Source: Impatiens glandulifera (lineage: Eukaryota > Streptophyta > Magnoliopsida > Ericales > Balsaminaceae). Taken from it: a DNA stretch of 64,000 nt. The stretch covers positions 137,011,520-137,075,519 of the forward strand of contig NC_061862.1 of the NCBI RefSeq assembly GCF_907164915.1, written 5' to 3'. How positions within the stretch are numbered: the stretch's first letter is position 1; every line of letters begins with the position of its first letter. A model generated the notes under the pieces. That model had not been told where the DNA came from and made no database searches. It saw only the letters and a list, made by a program, of their open reading frames with translations. Of this stretch, positions 11,212 through 22,373 are shown in pieces. Position numbers and translations under genes: made by a program.

Positions 11212-11797
11212 GTTAGATATGTAGTCTAATAGATACGTAGTTAGACGTGCAATCTAACAAATGTAGTTAGATGTGTAGTCTAACAAACGTAGTTAGACGT
11301 GTAGTCTAACAGACGTAGTTAGACGTGTAGTCTAACAGAGACTTAGTTAGACGTACAGTCTAACAGATGTAGTTAAACGTGCAGTCTAATAGATACATAG
11401 TTAGACGTGCAGTCTAATAGACGTAGTTAGACGTGTAGTCTAACAGACGTAGTTAGACGTGCAGTCTAACAGACATAGTTAGACGTGTAGTCTAACGTAT
11501 GAGAGTTAGACGTGCAGTTTAACTCCTTCAGATTAGTCTGAAGGGATGCATAGTTAGACGTGTCGTGTAACAGAAATGAAAGTTAGACGTGCAGTCTAAC
11601 TCCTTCATATTAGTCTAAAGGGAAACGTAGTTAGACGTGTCGTCTAACAGAGATGAAAGTTAGACGTAGTCTAACTCCTTCATACTTGTCTGAAGGGATG
11701 CGTAGTTAGACGTGCCGTCTAACAGATGAGAGTTAGACGTGCAGTCTAACTCATTCAGATTAGTCTGAAGGGACCGTAATTAGACGTGTCATCTAAT
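11212..11797. repeat. Hairpin minisatellite, 19 copies of a GTTAGAC...GTCTAAC palindrome
   Basis: Nineteen near-identical inverted repeats of the form GTTAGACGTGCAGTCTAAC follow one another. The first twelve are spaced about 25-30 bp apart. From about 11520 a second hairpin, CTTCAGATTAGTCTGAAG, appears after every second copy (four times), giving a higher-order unit of roughly 85-90 bp. Diverged relatives continue to about 11880. The array sits upstream of a TATA box at 12201 and a copia primer-binding site at 12753, so it may lie in the U3 part of an LTR. Confidence 0.9.
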
Positions 11798-12750
11798 CCC
11801 ATTAGACCAGGTGGTTTAATGAATCCTGCTATTAAACGTGGGTGTCTAATTTCATTAGATGAGGTCGTCTAAGTGAAATACGTCTAATTCCATGCTTAAA
11901 GTAGTTGCTTGAAGCTAGCACACGTCTTCCCACGATCATCTAGTTGTACGCTACTCCTGTTCCATTTTCTAGTGAAGATTAGTACGACAACTAGTTGCAA
12001 CCAATTGCTTAATGCCACATAAGCAAATATTCTTCCCACTACTTGTTTTTGCAGGAATATCCTGGGAGAATATTTGGCGCACTACCAGATTGGTACGACC
12101 ACGATCCTGGTGCTCAAAGTCTGCTTTGTACTATGAAGGCGTTCCAATGGAAGTTAGCCACGTGTCATTATGGAAGATTCGACTGTTGGTACCTGCTCCC
12201 TATTTAAAGATCCTCAAGGACAACGAATGAACTTCCGAAAAACTACTACTGGACACAATTGCTGAACACTAAGAAATACGCATACGAGAGATATACTGAA
12301 TTTACAATCTTAAGAGCTGCTTTCTTGCTTTACTACGTGTTTATCAAGAAAGAGTTAGAATCAAAGCATTGTTTTAGATGAGTGATATACTTCATCATAT
12401 TGTAAATTGAACAGAGTCTGTTGAACAGCTAATCGTGCAACTGTATTTGATTTTGAGAAACTTATAGTCAATCCTTCCGGTGGTTGGAAGAAGGGGTGAC
12501 GTAGGAGAGTTTGCTCTGAACATCCATAAACAAGTTGTTGTGTCATTTACATTCTGTTATCTTCTCATTCTTTGTTCTTAGCTTCAAACCTGAACAAACA
12601 TTTCCGCACTTGAATCGTTCAAGAGTTTGCAAGGGTTTGTGCAAAATAGAAAGTGATTTAAATCCTTAACATGATTTCTATCAAACCATTTTTCTTAAGC
12701 TGTCACCAATAGCCAGACCCCCGTCTCTATCGATTACGCCAATCTTATCA
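11798..12750 (+). repeat. Probable downstream part of the 5' LTR of Copia-C
   Basis: The stretch precedes a SIRE-like gag and a primer-binding site, ends in TTATCA, and holds a TATA-like CTATTTAAAG at 12200. These fit a long SIRE-type LTR, which may also include the hairpin array to its left. The left end and the 3' partner LTR were not found, so the boundaries are inference. Confidence 0.5.
12201..12208 (+). promoter_or_regulatory. TATA-like box of the Copia-C LTR
   Basis: TATTTAAA in the probable U3/R region, about 550 bp before the primer-binding site. Assigned from context only. Confidence 0.4.
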
Positions 12751-12752
12751 AT

Positions 12753-12766
12753 TGGTATCAGAGCTC
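12753..12766 (+). other. Primer-binding site of Copia-C
   Basis: TGGTATCAGAGCTC, complementary to the initiator-Met tRNA 3' end, two bases after the LTR-like TTATCA end. Confidence 0.8.
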
Positions 12767-14357
12767 TGTTTCTATTCTCAAGCATCAAGAACGTGAATCA
12801 TGTCTATCATCAATGAGATCCCCATCCTATCAAGGGACAATTGTGAATATTGGATGATGAGAACGCAAGTTCACTTGGCTGCTCTTGATTGTGATATGTG
12901 GAGCGTCATTACCGATGACCCCATAAAGATTTCGAAGCCAAGATGTGAGTGGACTATTGAAGATAAGATGACCAACAATCTGGACAATGTGGCCAAAAAT
13001 ATTCTGTATCAATCGATCAACATGAACATATTCTACGAGATCAAGTCATGTTCCTCTACTAAAGAAATATGGGAGAAACTAACTTAGATCTATGGGCAAA
13101 ATGTTCAAGCCAAGAAGAATCAGAAGGATCAGAAAGTTTTCATGTGTGTTGAAAACAAATCCAAATGGGCCGACATCGATTCAAAGGATTCTCCTATAGA
13201 AAAAGAGACTAAAACTGTAACATGCTTGATGGTTGACGATCAATCCAAGGTAAATGATGTTTTTACACCAAAATTTGCCAACGAAGAATTAACTACTGCA
13301 CTCAATGAAATGGTCATTGAATACAAGAAGTTATCAGATTCATTTTATGAAATGAAAGTAAGATATGAGGCCAATATTTATTTTTCACAAAAAACTTCTG
13401 AAACTAATGAGATCTCGTCTGAGAATGAGATGCTCAAAGAACAGATTCAAACTCTTTCTGTTGAAAACAAACGGTTAAACTATGTTGTAAGTTCTTGGAC
13501 AAGGTCTGGAGAAGTTGTCAAACATCAGATTAGTCTGTTGAAACCTGCTGGATCTAGATCTGGTTTAAGATTTGATGGCAATGACCCAAACCAGTCCTAC
13601 ATGGAGTCAAACTCAGCAAATGATAAGTTTAATCCTATAATCTTTGTCAAAGGGAGTTTAACTGACAGTGAATCTGAGCCAGTTCATGATGAATTAGCTT
13701 TGAAGAATGAAATAACTTAAGTTTTACCGACTGTTAGCTGGCTGAAAAATAAGTTAGATGCAGCTAGCAAGTCTGGCAACCTAAAACTTGACAATAAATC
13801 AAGAATTTCTAAAAGAAAATCATCTTCAAAGACTAAGGGATCAGTGACTACTAGGAAGGCGTCTGCTATGTCAAAATCATACGCATTAATTACTGCACAA
13901 AATGGGAAATCCATCAGAATAACTCAAATATGGATTCCTAAGGGACTGATTGACCGATGACCCAATTGAATGTGGGTACCAAAAGATTGTAATTATTATT
14001 TTGTGTAGATACAAGTAAATGATGGTCTCGAGGAATCTGTGTTGTATCTGGATAGCGGTTTTTCTAGGCATATGACAGGAAACAGACGGCTTCTCACTAA
14101 TATAGCAGATGTTCTGGACCTAAGATCACTTTTTGTGACAACAAAAAGGGTAAGACCATGGGTAAGGGTAAGATTATCCATGGTAATCTAACCATTAATG
14201 ATGTGTTACTTGTTGACAATCTGTGCTATAACCTGATTAGTATTAATCAGTTATGTGATAATGGTCTATCCGTTGACTTTCAAACTCATGCATGCCTAGT
14301 TAAGGATCAACATGGTAATATCATTACTGAACATGATTCAGAGCTAAACATTGTTTT
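12753..14357 (+). pseudogene. Copia-C: SIRE/Maximus-like copia relic (gag and protease only)
   Basis: Gag starts at ATG 12800 (MSIINEIPILSRDNCEYWMM) and hits a TAG at 13085-13087. The same frame then continues through a long coiled-coil-like segment (SENEMLKEQIQTLSVENKRL near 13420-13470) to a TAA at 13718-13720. The protease-like motif YLDSGFSRHMTGNR lies near 14045. After a frameshift, 14158-14357 gives the post-protease segment with NLCYNLISINQLCDNGLSV. Part of gag seems deleted near 13090. Integrase, RT and the 3' LTR are absent. The relic ends in a tandem repeat array. Confidence 0.8.
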
Positions 14358-15515
14358 ATTCAGCGTTGAACATGACATTCAAAATTGAAAATTTAAGTTT
14401 TTTATTAACATAAAAACAGTGTTAAACATGGTTCAGTTCAACGATGAATCAAAGCGGTACATAGCCTTTAGTTAAGCTGAACATGGTTAAATAATGCTGA
14501 ACATGGTTCAGTTAAGCGTTCAACATGGTTCTGTTCAGTGTTGAACATGACATTAAAAACAGAAAATTCATGTTTTTTTTGTCATAAAAATAATTTTAAA
14601 ATGGTTCAGTGAAATGCCTTTAGTCAGAGTTGAATATAGCTCTATTCAGCATTGAATATCCCATTCAGAACTGAAAAATCATTTTTTTAATATAAAACAA
14701 TAATGTACATTGGTTAGTTAACCGCTAAACATGTCTATGTTCAGGGCTGAACATGACCTTTAAAACTGAAACTTCAAATTTTTTAAACTTAAAAATAGTG
14801 TTGAACATGACTTAGTTCAGTGTTAAATATAACTTTATTCAGCACTGAACATTGCCTTCAGAACTAAAAATTCAAATTTTTTAACATAAAAACAGTGCAG
14901 AACATGGTTTGGTTCAGTGCTGAATATGGTTTTGTTTAGTGTCAAACATAGATTTGTTCGGCGCTGAACATTGTTTTAGAGTTAAAAATTAATGTTTTTT
15001 CAACATAAAAATAGGGATGAATTAATATGGCTATGTTCGGCGCTGAACGTGACACTAAGAATTAAAAATTTATGTCTTTTTATCATAAAAACAATGTTGA
15101 ACATGGTTCAGTTCAGCGTTGAACATGACTTTATTCAGTGTTAAACATTACACATTACGTACTCTATTCAGTGCTGAACATGACATTCAAAACTGAAAAT
15201 TCATGTTTTTGTAACATAAGTTTAGCGTTGAGATAAATCATGTTCAACGCTGAACATGACATTCAGAACTGAAAACTCAAGTTTTTTTTAACATAAAATA
15301 TTGCTGAACATTATTAGTTTAGAGCTAAATATGACTCGCACTGAACATTGTTCTGCAACAGCATTGAAATGATATTCAAAACTGAAAAATCAAGTTTTTT
15401 TTGACCTAAAAACATGTTAAACATGGTTCAATTCAACGCTGAACATGACTCTATTCGATGCTGAAAATGTCAAAATAGTGTTGAACATGTTTTAGTTCAG
15501 TGTTGAACATGACAT
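14357..15515. repeat. Minisatellite of about 80-120 bp units around GTTGAACATGAC
   Basis: At least ten degenerate units follow the plan TTCAGCGTTGAACATGAC, then ATTCAGAACTGAAAATTC, then a T-rich run and ACATAAAAACAGT. Anchors lie at about 14364, 14541, 14747, 15044, 15174 and 15250. Units often contain the perfect 14-bp palindrome GTTCAGCGCTGAAC or close variants. The array begins inside the last codons of the Copia-C frame, which reads out into the repeat. Confidence 0.85.
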
Positions 15516-16509
15516 TAAGGAAAACTTATAATTATAGAACTAAAAACATTGAAATACGAATATTGATTTTCGACAGTAGAAGCAAAACAGTAAAAAACTA
15601 TAAATAACTTACTTTTGAAAGTTTTCGACAAATGTGTTGGATGCAGTTCCATGAACGATATATGGAAAAGTAAAAGAACAAAAAATTATTAATTTTGCAA
15701 CAGAAATATAAGATTTCGAATGACGAGAAACAAATAGTGTTGAAGACTTACCATTTTCGAACGACAAAACATAAAGAACGAGTATTTCCAAACGATAATA
15801 AAGGCAAAAAGACAGAAAACGGTGAACTAAAGTTCCGTGGAAGAAGAATAGTCTAAGAGAACAGTGAATTAGGATTTCTCTGCAAGCTGAAGAAGAGACA
15901 AAGAGAATGGTGAACTTGGTTTCTCTGCAAGATGAAGAAAAGACGAAAAGAATAATAGTTTCTAAAAAAATGAAAATCGCGGAAAAACAAGAATACGAAG
16001 AGGCTTGAAAAAATGGCGATAATGTGGCGTGCTACGTAGATTCGTAATCTTACTTTCGTACCATCTCTTTGTCCTAATTATTTCTCATTACGAATTCTGG
16101 TGTACGTCTTAAATGATGCATGCTATCAACTCGGCTACAATTTTTTCTCACAACAAACATAAACGGAAAGTTGCCTGAGCTGAATGAGAAACTAATGCAT
16201 TTTTTAAAGATTGTGTAAAATGATTTTGAACCAGATACTGGTATTTTATTATTGAGTAATTAGCCCTAACCTTGATGCAATTATATTGATATAAGATTCA
16301 TCATCTTTCTTCAGGCCAACTAAAAATATAGTTTCTTCCCCTTTAGTTACCAATTTGAAGGAAACTTTGGGGAAATGGATATTGCATTAATATAATTTGT
16401 ACTTGGTGGAAGCATGGCAATGTCTTCAGTTGTATCATCGTAATTATACAAAAACTAGACGTAAAAATTAAAAAGAAAAGTTGGATGTAATATAGGAAGA
16501 TAAATGTGT

Positions 16510-16550
<41 letters not shown>

Positions 16551-17791
16551 GGACATAAAATGTTATAAATTAAATTGACTTAAATTTTGTAAAAAAATAA
16601 ACTGGACAGATAAATTTAGAAAGAAAAGAACTGAAGACGTGCATAATGTTAAAAAGAATGGATAAAGTAAATATAAAATTAGAAAAACTGGATGTATAAG
16701 TTACACCAATAAAAATAAATATGGACAACAATTTTATTTAAGAATAAACAGGAATTCAAAGTTTACAAGAAATTGGATGTAGTAAGAAAAAAGAAGTCTT
16801 ACTAATTATAAAAAAGGAAACTAGATAATAATACTATAAAGTAGAAAAATGAATAAATAGATGAAGAATAGTTTGTTGTTAAAATATGTATTAGATTTTT
16901 AAAAATTATGGATATTTTGTTATTTTTTTATTGATGAGTTGAATTGATTTAATTGTTATATTCATTACTCTCACATCTCACAGTTACTGTTCTATTTAAT
17001 CAGTACATCTATAAGTTTAGAGTTGGAGATAATTTGAATTCAAAAGTAATTTCAAGATATATATTTTTTTTTCTTTTCTTTTTGTTACATTTGATATTAA
17101 TAATGCAATTAAATGAGATACTAATAAAAATAAAAATAATTTAATAATATTTATTATAGACACCAATTTTTTATATATCCCAATTTAAATAAAAATAATA
17201 TAATAATAATCCTGTGTTATTATCAATAAAAAGATAAATGTAAAGAAAAAAATTGACCACCTAGGATATATATTTAACACTAATTATAATTGTATTTATT
17301 TTACGAAGATAAAAAAAATTCAAATCAAATGGACCTAAAACAATTTTTGATTTAAACCTAAAACTTAAATGGCAGCCGTGAGATCAGTTAAGCCGGAGCG
17401 GAAGCCGGAATAGCCGCGAAAGTCAAACCAGCCGCAGAAGCCGAGCCAGCTGCGAAGCTATCAAAATTGCTTGTCGTCTCCCTCCTTGAATTAGAATGTC
17501 CACCATTACATAATTCTTAACTATTACAACTTTTACAAATAAATGGAAGATCCGCATTAACGAAGAACATATATTTGCAATAATGAGAAAAATATAATAT
17601 TTATAATAAATTTTATTAAATTAAAAAATTAAGAGTTTTGTTTTCCTATGTAGTATAAATAAAATGTATATGGCTCTCATTAGATAAGAAAAATAAGAGA
17701 TAATAACTATTGTAATCGCTTTTAATATATTAAAGAATTTAAAAAAAAAATCTCCAAGTTTTGTGAGTGATTCTCTCCCTGGACTAACATT
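15516..17791. other. Non-coding AT-rich region with an A46 run
   Basis: No gene recognised. 15520-16080 has short A-rich direct repeats (around GAAGACTT and GAAGAGAC). 16440-16830 is a loose repeat of AAACTGGAYRTA motifs. The plus strand has 46 consecutive A at 16513-16558. 17372-17455 is a small GC-rich island with repeated AGCCG. The rest is simple AT-rich sequence. Confidence 0.6.
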
Positions 17792-17804
17792 TGGTATCAA
17801 AGCA
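17792..17804 (+). other. Primer-binding-like site of Copia-D
   Basis: TGGTATCAAAGCA, one mismatch from the usual TGGTATCAGAGC, placed just before a gag remnant. The LTR to its left was not recognised. Confidence 0.6.
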
Positions 17805-19875
17805 TCAGGTGAATGCCAAAAATCATCTGGTTGGATCAAATGTCGAAGGGTGCAGGATCATCAGGGGCAAACAAAACATCATATTTCACTAATCGCATCT
17901 AACACACACGAACTACATCGGTTTGGTGATTCGTGTACAGGCTATGACGGAGGACCAAAGAATGTGGGAAGTAGTCGAGTAAGTAAAAGGCACATAGATT
18001 GATGTCTGGCTCGATAAAAAGGCGAGGTCGCATCTTCTACAAGCACTTTCGGAGGTTCTTCTCATATAGGTGGCAAATAAAAAGACGACGAAAGAAGTGT
18101 GGGAGGCACAGACCGTGTGAAGAATTCACGATTGCAGATATTGAAGAGTGAGTTTGATAGGATGCATATGAACGATAGTGAGTCACTCGATTAATATGTT
18201 TGTCGACTCACATCCATATCAGTCAGGTACTCGAGCCTTGAAGAAATACTAAATGATGTTTCCATAGTTAACAAACTCTTCGACAATGTGCCAGAAATGT
18301 TTAGTAGTGTGTTAGCCGACATCGTTTTTACAACCTCGAGACGTTAACATTCGATGAAGTTGTTGGAAGGCTGAAGGCCTTCGAAGAGCGCAAGAAAAGC
18401 ACAAGCTCTGAAGAAAATGAAGGACAAGTTCTACTCACTTAGGAGGAGTGGAAGGCACGGTTGAAAAAGGACGAGGAAGAGTCGTTAAACTAGTAGAAAA
18501 ATGATTCCACAGATAGTGAGACCCGTGGTCAAGGAGGTAGAACCCGAGGTAGACGTCAAGGGAGAGGAGGCCGAGGAACATCATCTCGGAAAGACATAAA
18601 AGGTGGTTCGGGTGGTCAAGGAGCTCCTCGAGACTAGAGTCACATTCAGTGTTTTAATTACAACGAGATAGGACATTACTCAACGCAATGTCGAGCAAAG
18701 AAGAACGAGGTAGCACACATTACACACGCAGACAACGTCGAACCCACATTGTTTATAGCAATCTCTGAGGAGATTCCGCCAATCAATGTTGTCATTCTTA
18801 ATGAAATGAAGCTGACTCCATAAATTGTATAAGCCAAGAACAACGAGACATCAAGGGATGGTTGGTTCTTGGACAACGGCGCTAACAATCACATGACTGG
18901 CGATAAAGAGAAGTTTTTTGAAGACGAGGCAGTCAACGGAAAGGTGATGTTCGGAGATGGTTCTACGTTAAAAATTTGGGGAAAATGTTCTATATCTGTT
19001 CGAATGCTAAAATGGAGACCAAAGGCTTCTTGAGGGAGTTTTTTTCATTCCTTCTTTAAAAAATAATCTAGTGAGTCTCGGGCAACTTACCGAGACAGGT
19101 CATAGGGTGGTGTTGGACGGAGAAGAGCTTGAAATCTTTTTTAAGAAACCTTCATGCCTTATCATGAAAATGAGACGAACTCATAATTGACTATATCAAA
19201 TTTGCTTGAAATTAGCAAACTGGGTTGTCTTTTAGCTAATCTTGAAGATTCAAAGGGTGTCAAACTTTTCAAGAAGTAGATAATGGGGGAGTTCGAGATG
19301 AGTGATTTCAGATTGCTTTCATACTACCTTGGAATCGAGCTAAATTAGTTTGAAGGAGGTGTCTTGATCGAGCAGACACGATATTCCAAAAAGGTGCTGA
19401 ATGAAATTGGAATGTTTGATTATAACTCAACAAAGGCACCAATGGATCATAGGGCTCAACTCTATAAGGATCCCTAAGGACAACCGGTTGATGCAACTGA
19501 ATATCGAAGAGTCATTGGTTGTCTGCGCTATCTCCTTCATACAAGGCCAGATCTTTCTTATGCTATTGGTATTGTCAGCAAATTCATGGAGAGGCCAACT
19601 GAGATACATCACAAGGTTGTGAAGTAGGTGCTTTGATATCTTCAAGGCACTATACACTAAGGTCTAGTGTTTCAAAAAGGTGGTGGTGATGAGGAAATAG
19701 TGGGTTACTCTAACAGTGATCTCACAAGTGACCCAGATGACCGGAAAATTATGGGGGCATGACGTTTACATTAATGATAGTCTTGTTTCGTGGAACTTCC
19801 AGAAACAGAAGACAATGACACTATCCTCTTGTGAATCATAGTTCATGGCTGCAGCAACATCATCATGTCAAGGAT
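17792..19875 (+). pseudogene. Copia-D: decayed, internally deleted Ty1/copia
   Basis: Gag pieces run from about 17900 to 18490 (KTTKEVWEA, then LKAFEERKKSTSSEENEGQV), followed by a GRG-rich stretch. A zinc-knuckle remnant (GHYSTQC) lies near 18670, and the protease motif WFLDNGANNHMTGD near 18865; DNG is normal in this copia group. Soon after, the sequence jumps to the end of RT (FRLLSYYLGIEL near 19310) and RNase H (ATEYRRVIGCLRYLLHTRPD near 19500). Integrase and most of RT are deleted. Stops and frameshifts are frequent. The relic ends abruptly at 19875, where the LTR of Copia-E begins, so Copia-E inserted into or next to it. Confidence 0.85.
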
Positions 19876-20160
19876 TGTTGGTTTCTTTGCCTAGAATATT
19901 TTTTTGGGTGTTTGTCCGACATAGGAAGTGAGCAAGAAAAATGTCTTGACCTGGCCCTATAAATAAAGGGCTTGGGTGTTAGTTTTCTCTTGAACTATTG
20001 AGTATCTGTAATCCGTGTTAACGATTATAGTGAAATATTTTTCAGTGGCTCTGCCCGTGGATTAGTCAGCACTTTTGCTGGATACCACATTAAATCGAGT
20101 GTCGCTTTCATTATGTCTTTTACTATTATTATTATCATTGTTCTCGCATCCGTTATAACA
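19876..20160 (+). repeat. 5' LTR of Copia-E
   Basis: 285 bp, beginning TGTTGG and ending ATAACA three bases before the primer-binding site. It holds a TATA-like CTATAAATAAAG near 19957. No 3' LTR is present because the element is truncated at 22373, so identity between LTRs cannot be used to date it. Confidence 0.75.
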
Positions 20161-20163
20161 AAT

Positions 20164-20176
20164 TGGTATTAGAGCA
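20164..20176 (+). other. Primer-binding site of Copia-E
   Basis: TGGTATTAGAGCA, one mismatch (C to T) from the usual initiator-Met tRNA complement. Confidence 0.7.
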
Positions 20177-20203
20177 TAGTTGTTCAGATCTGCTCAGGCA
20201 AGA

Positions 20204-22373
20204 ATGATGGTTGGAGGTAAAAGTTTGAAAGCCGACAAATTTACTAGGAGGAATAGTTTTAGTCTGTGGCAGATCAAGGTCCGGGCATTGTTGAAACAAC
20301 ACGGCCTATGGGCTCCCTTGATGAAGCCTGCACCTCTCCCACCACCTGCAGATATGGAGTCTTTGGAAGAAAAGACACACTCAACATTGCTCTTGGCTCT
20401 GGCAGACGATATCATTACTGAGGTGGCTAAGGAGGAAACTGTTGCTGGTTTGTGGTCTAAGCTGAAGACTTTATACATGAAGAAGAGCTTAACCAATAAG
20501 TTGCTTTTGAAGCAACATCTGTTCAGTTTGCGTATGCAGGAAGGTACACCTCTTAGAGACCATCTAGATCAATTAAATGCAATATTATTAGATCTGCGTA
20601 ATATTGATATTAAGATAGATGATGAGGATGATGCCTTGATTCTGTTAGTTTATTTACCAATATCATATGAAAACTTTAGGGAGTCTTTCATTAGTGGTAA
20701 AGATTCATTAGCTCTAGAAGAAGTTAGATTTGTCCTTCATAGTAGAGAATTGCGACATAGCTGCAGTGGCACTATTTCGGGTAGTCAGGCTGTTGGGCTA
20801 GTTGCAAACAACCATCAGGGATATGGTAAACCGGGGAAAAAGAAGTTCCCCAAGAAACTAGTTAGTAGGGGTTCGAAACTAACAGATGTGTGCAATTACT
20901 GTAAGGAAAAGGGACATTGGAAGAATGAATGTCCAAAGAAGAGACAAAGTCAACATGAGAAGGCACCAGGTACTGTTCCAGTTGCTGAAGATGGTACAAA
21001 CTCCGAAGAGGATATTGCCTTAGTTGCTGATGGTCACACACATTGCACTGATGTGTGGGTTCTGGATTCTGGAGCATCTTACCATATTTGTCCTAGGAGG
21101 GAATGATTTTCAATCTATGAGCAGGTGGATGGTGTAAATATTTCTATGACCAATAGCTCTACCTGCAAGGTGGTTGGGATGGGCTCGATCAATATTAGGA
21201 CTCATGATGGAAAATTTCGTACACTGAACGAAGTTAGACATGTTCCACACATGACGAAGAATTTGATATCTCTAAGTCTTTTGGACAAAAAGGGGTTTAG
21301 TTTCAAAGGTGAAAGTGAAGCCTTACATGTTTACAAGGGTTCATGTGTGATTCTGAAAGGTGTGAAGCGAGGCACTTTGTATTTTCTACAAGGTACTACG
21401 ATATCTGATTCTGCTGTTGTTGCTTCCTCCGAGATTGACCGAGGAGACATGACGAAGTTGTGGCACATGAGGCTTGGGCATATGAGTGAGAGGGGGATAC
21501 AAATTCTAGCTAAAGATGATCTTCTGTGTGGGCATAAAATAAAGGATCTTGGGTTTTGTGAACATTGTGTTTTTGGGAAACTACATCGTAGCAAGTTCCC
21601 TAAAGCGATTCATAGAACAAAAGGCACACTTGATTACATCCACTCTGATTGTTGGGGGCCGTCACGTGTAGAGTCTTTGGGGGGTCACAGGTATTTTCTA
21701 TCGTTGATTGATGATTATTCAAGGATGACCTGGATATTCATAATGAAGCATAAGAGTGATGCTTTCAAGAACTTCAAGCAGTGGAAGGCATTAGTGGAGA
21801 ATCAAACTGGGAAGAAGGTCAAGAGGTTACGAACTGATAATAGTTTAGAATTCTGTTGGTTTGAGTTTAATGAGTTTTGCAAGACTGAGGGGATTGCCAG
21901 ACATCATACAGTTAGGAATACACCTCAGCAGAATGGTGTAGCATAACGTATTAATCAGACACTACTGGAGAGATCTCGGTGTATGCTCTCAAATGCTGGG
22001 TTAACAAGAATGTTTTGGGCTGAAGCAGTTAACACATCATGCTATCTAATTAATCGTGGACCTCACACAGGTATAAATCTGAAAACTCCTTATGAACTGT
22101 GGTCTGGGAAGCTTGCTGATTACTCTATTTTGAGAACTTTTAGTTGCACGGTCTACTATCATGTCAATGAGGGGAAGTTGGAGCCAAGAGCAAAGAAAGG
22201 AGTATTTGTAGGCTATGGGAATGGTGTGAAAGGATATAGGATCTAGTCCCCTTCTGAGAGAAGGGTTATTCTGAGTAGAAATGTTGTCTTTGATGAAAAT
22301 TCCATGCTTAACCCAACTGTGAAGTTCACCATTCCGGTAGATTGTGGTGTCGAAAAACAGGTGTAGCAGGAAA
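20204..22373 (+). pseudogene. Copia-E gag-protease-integrase, Tork-like, broken by four stops
   Basis: A single frame runs the whole length and is closed only by point stops, at 21104 (TGA in place of Trp), 21944 (TAA), 22244 (TAG in place of Trp) and about 22364 (TAG). ATG 20204 starts Gag (MMVGGKSLKADKFTRRNSF). The zinc knuckle is CNYCKEKGHWKNEC near 20890, and the protease motif LDSGASYHICP near 21062. The integrase HHCC region lies near 21450-21570, with D residues in HSDCWGP and RTDNS. The 21944 stop replaces the catalytic Glu codon of the D,D,E triad. RT and RNase H are absent: the element is cut where the duplicated block at 22374 begins. Confidence 0.9.

Noticed and set aside
11212..11797. 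CRISPR-like look of regularly spaced short palindromic repeats
   Set aside because: The spacers are themselves short near-repeats, the genome is a plant, and there are no cas genes. It is a minisatellite, probably in an LTR.
13720..14071. Minus-strand small frames around 13.7-14.1 kb
   Set aside because: They overlap the Copia-C relic in antisense and show no domain.
16513..16558. A46 run as the tail of a retroposed gene or SINE
   Set aside because: No gene, LINE or tRNA-like sequence precedes it and no flanking target duplication is evident. Treated as a homopolymer, possibly of uncertain length.
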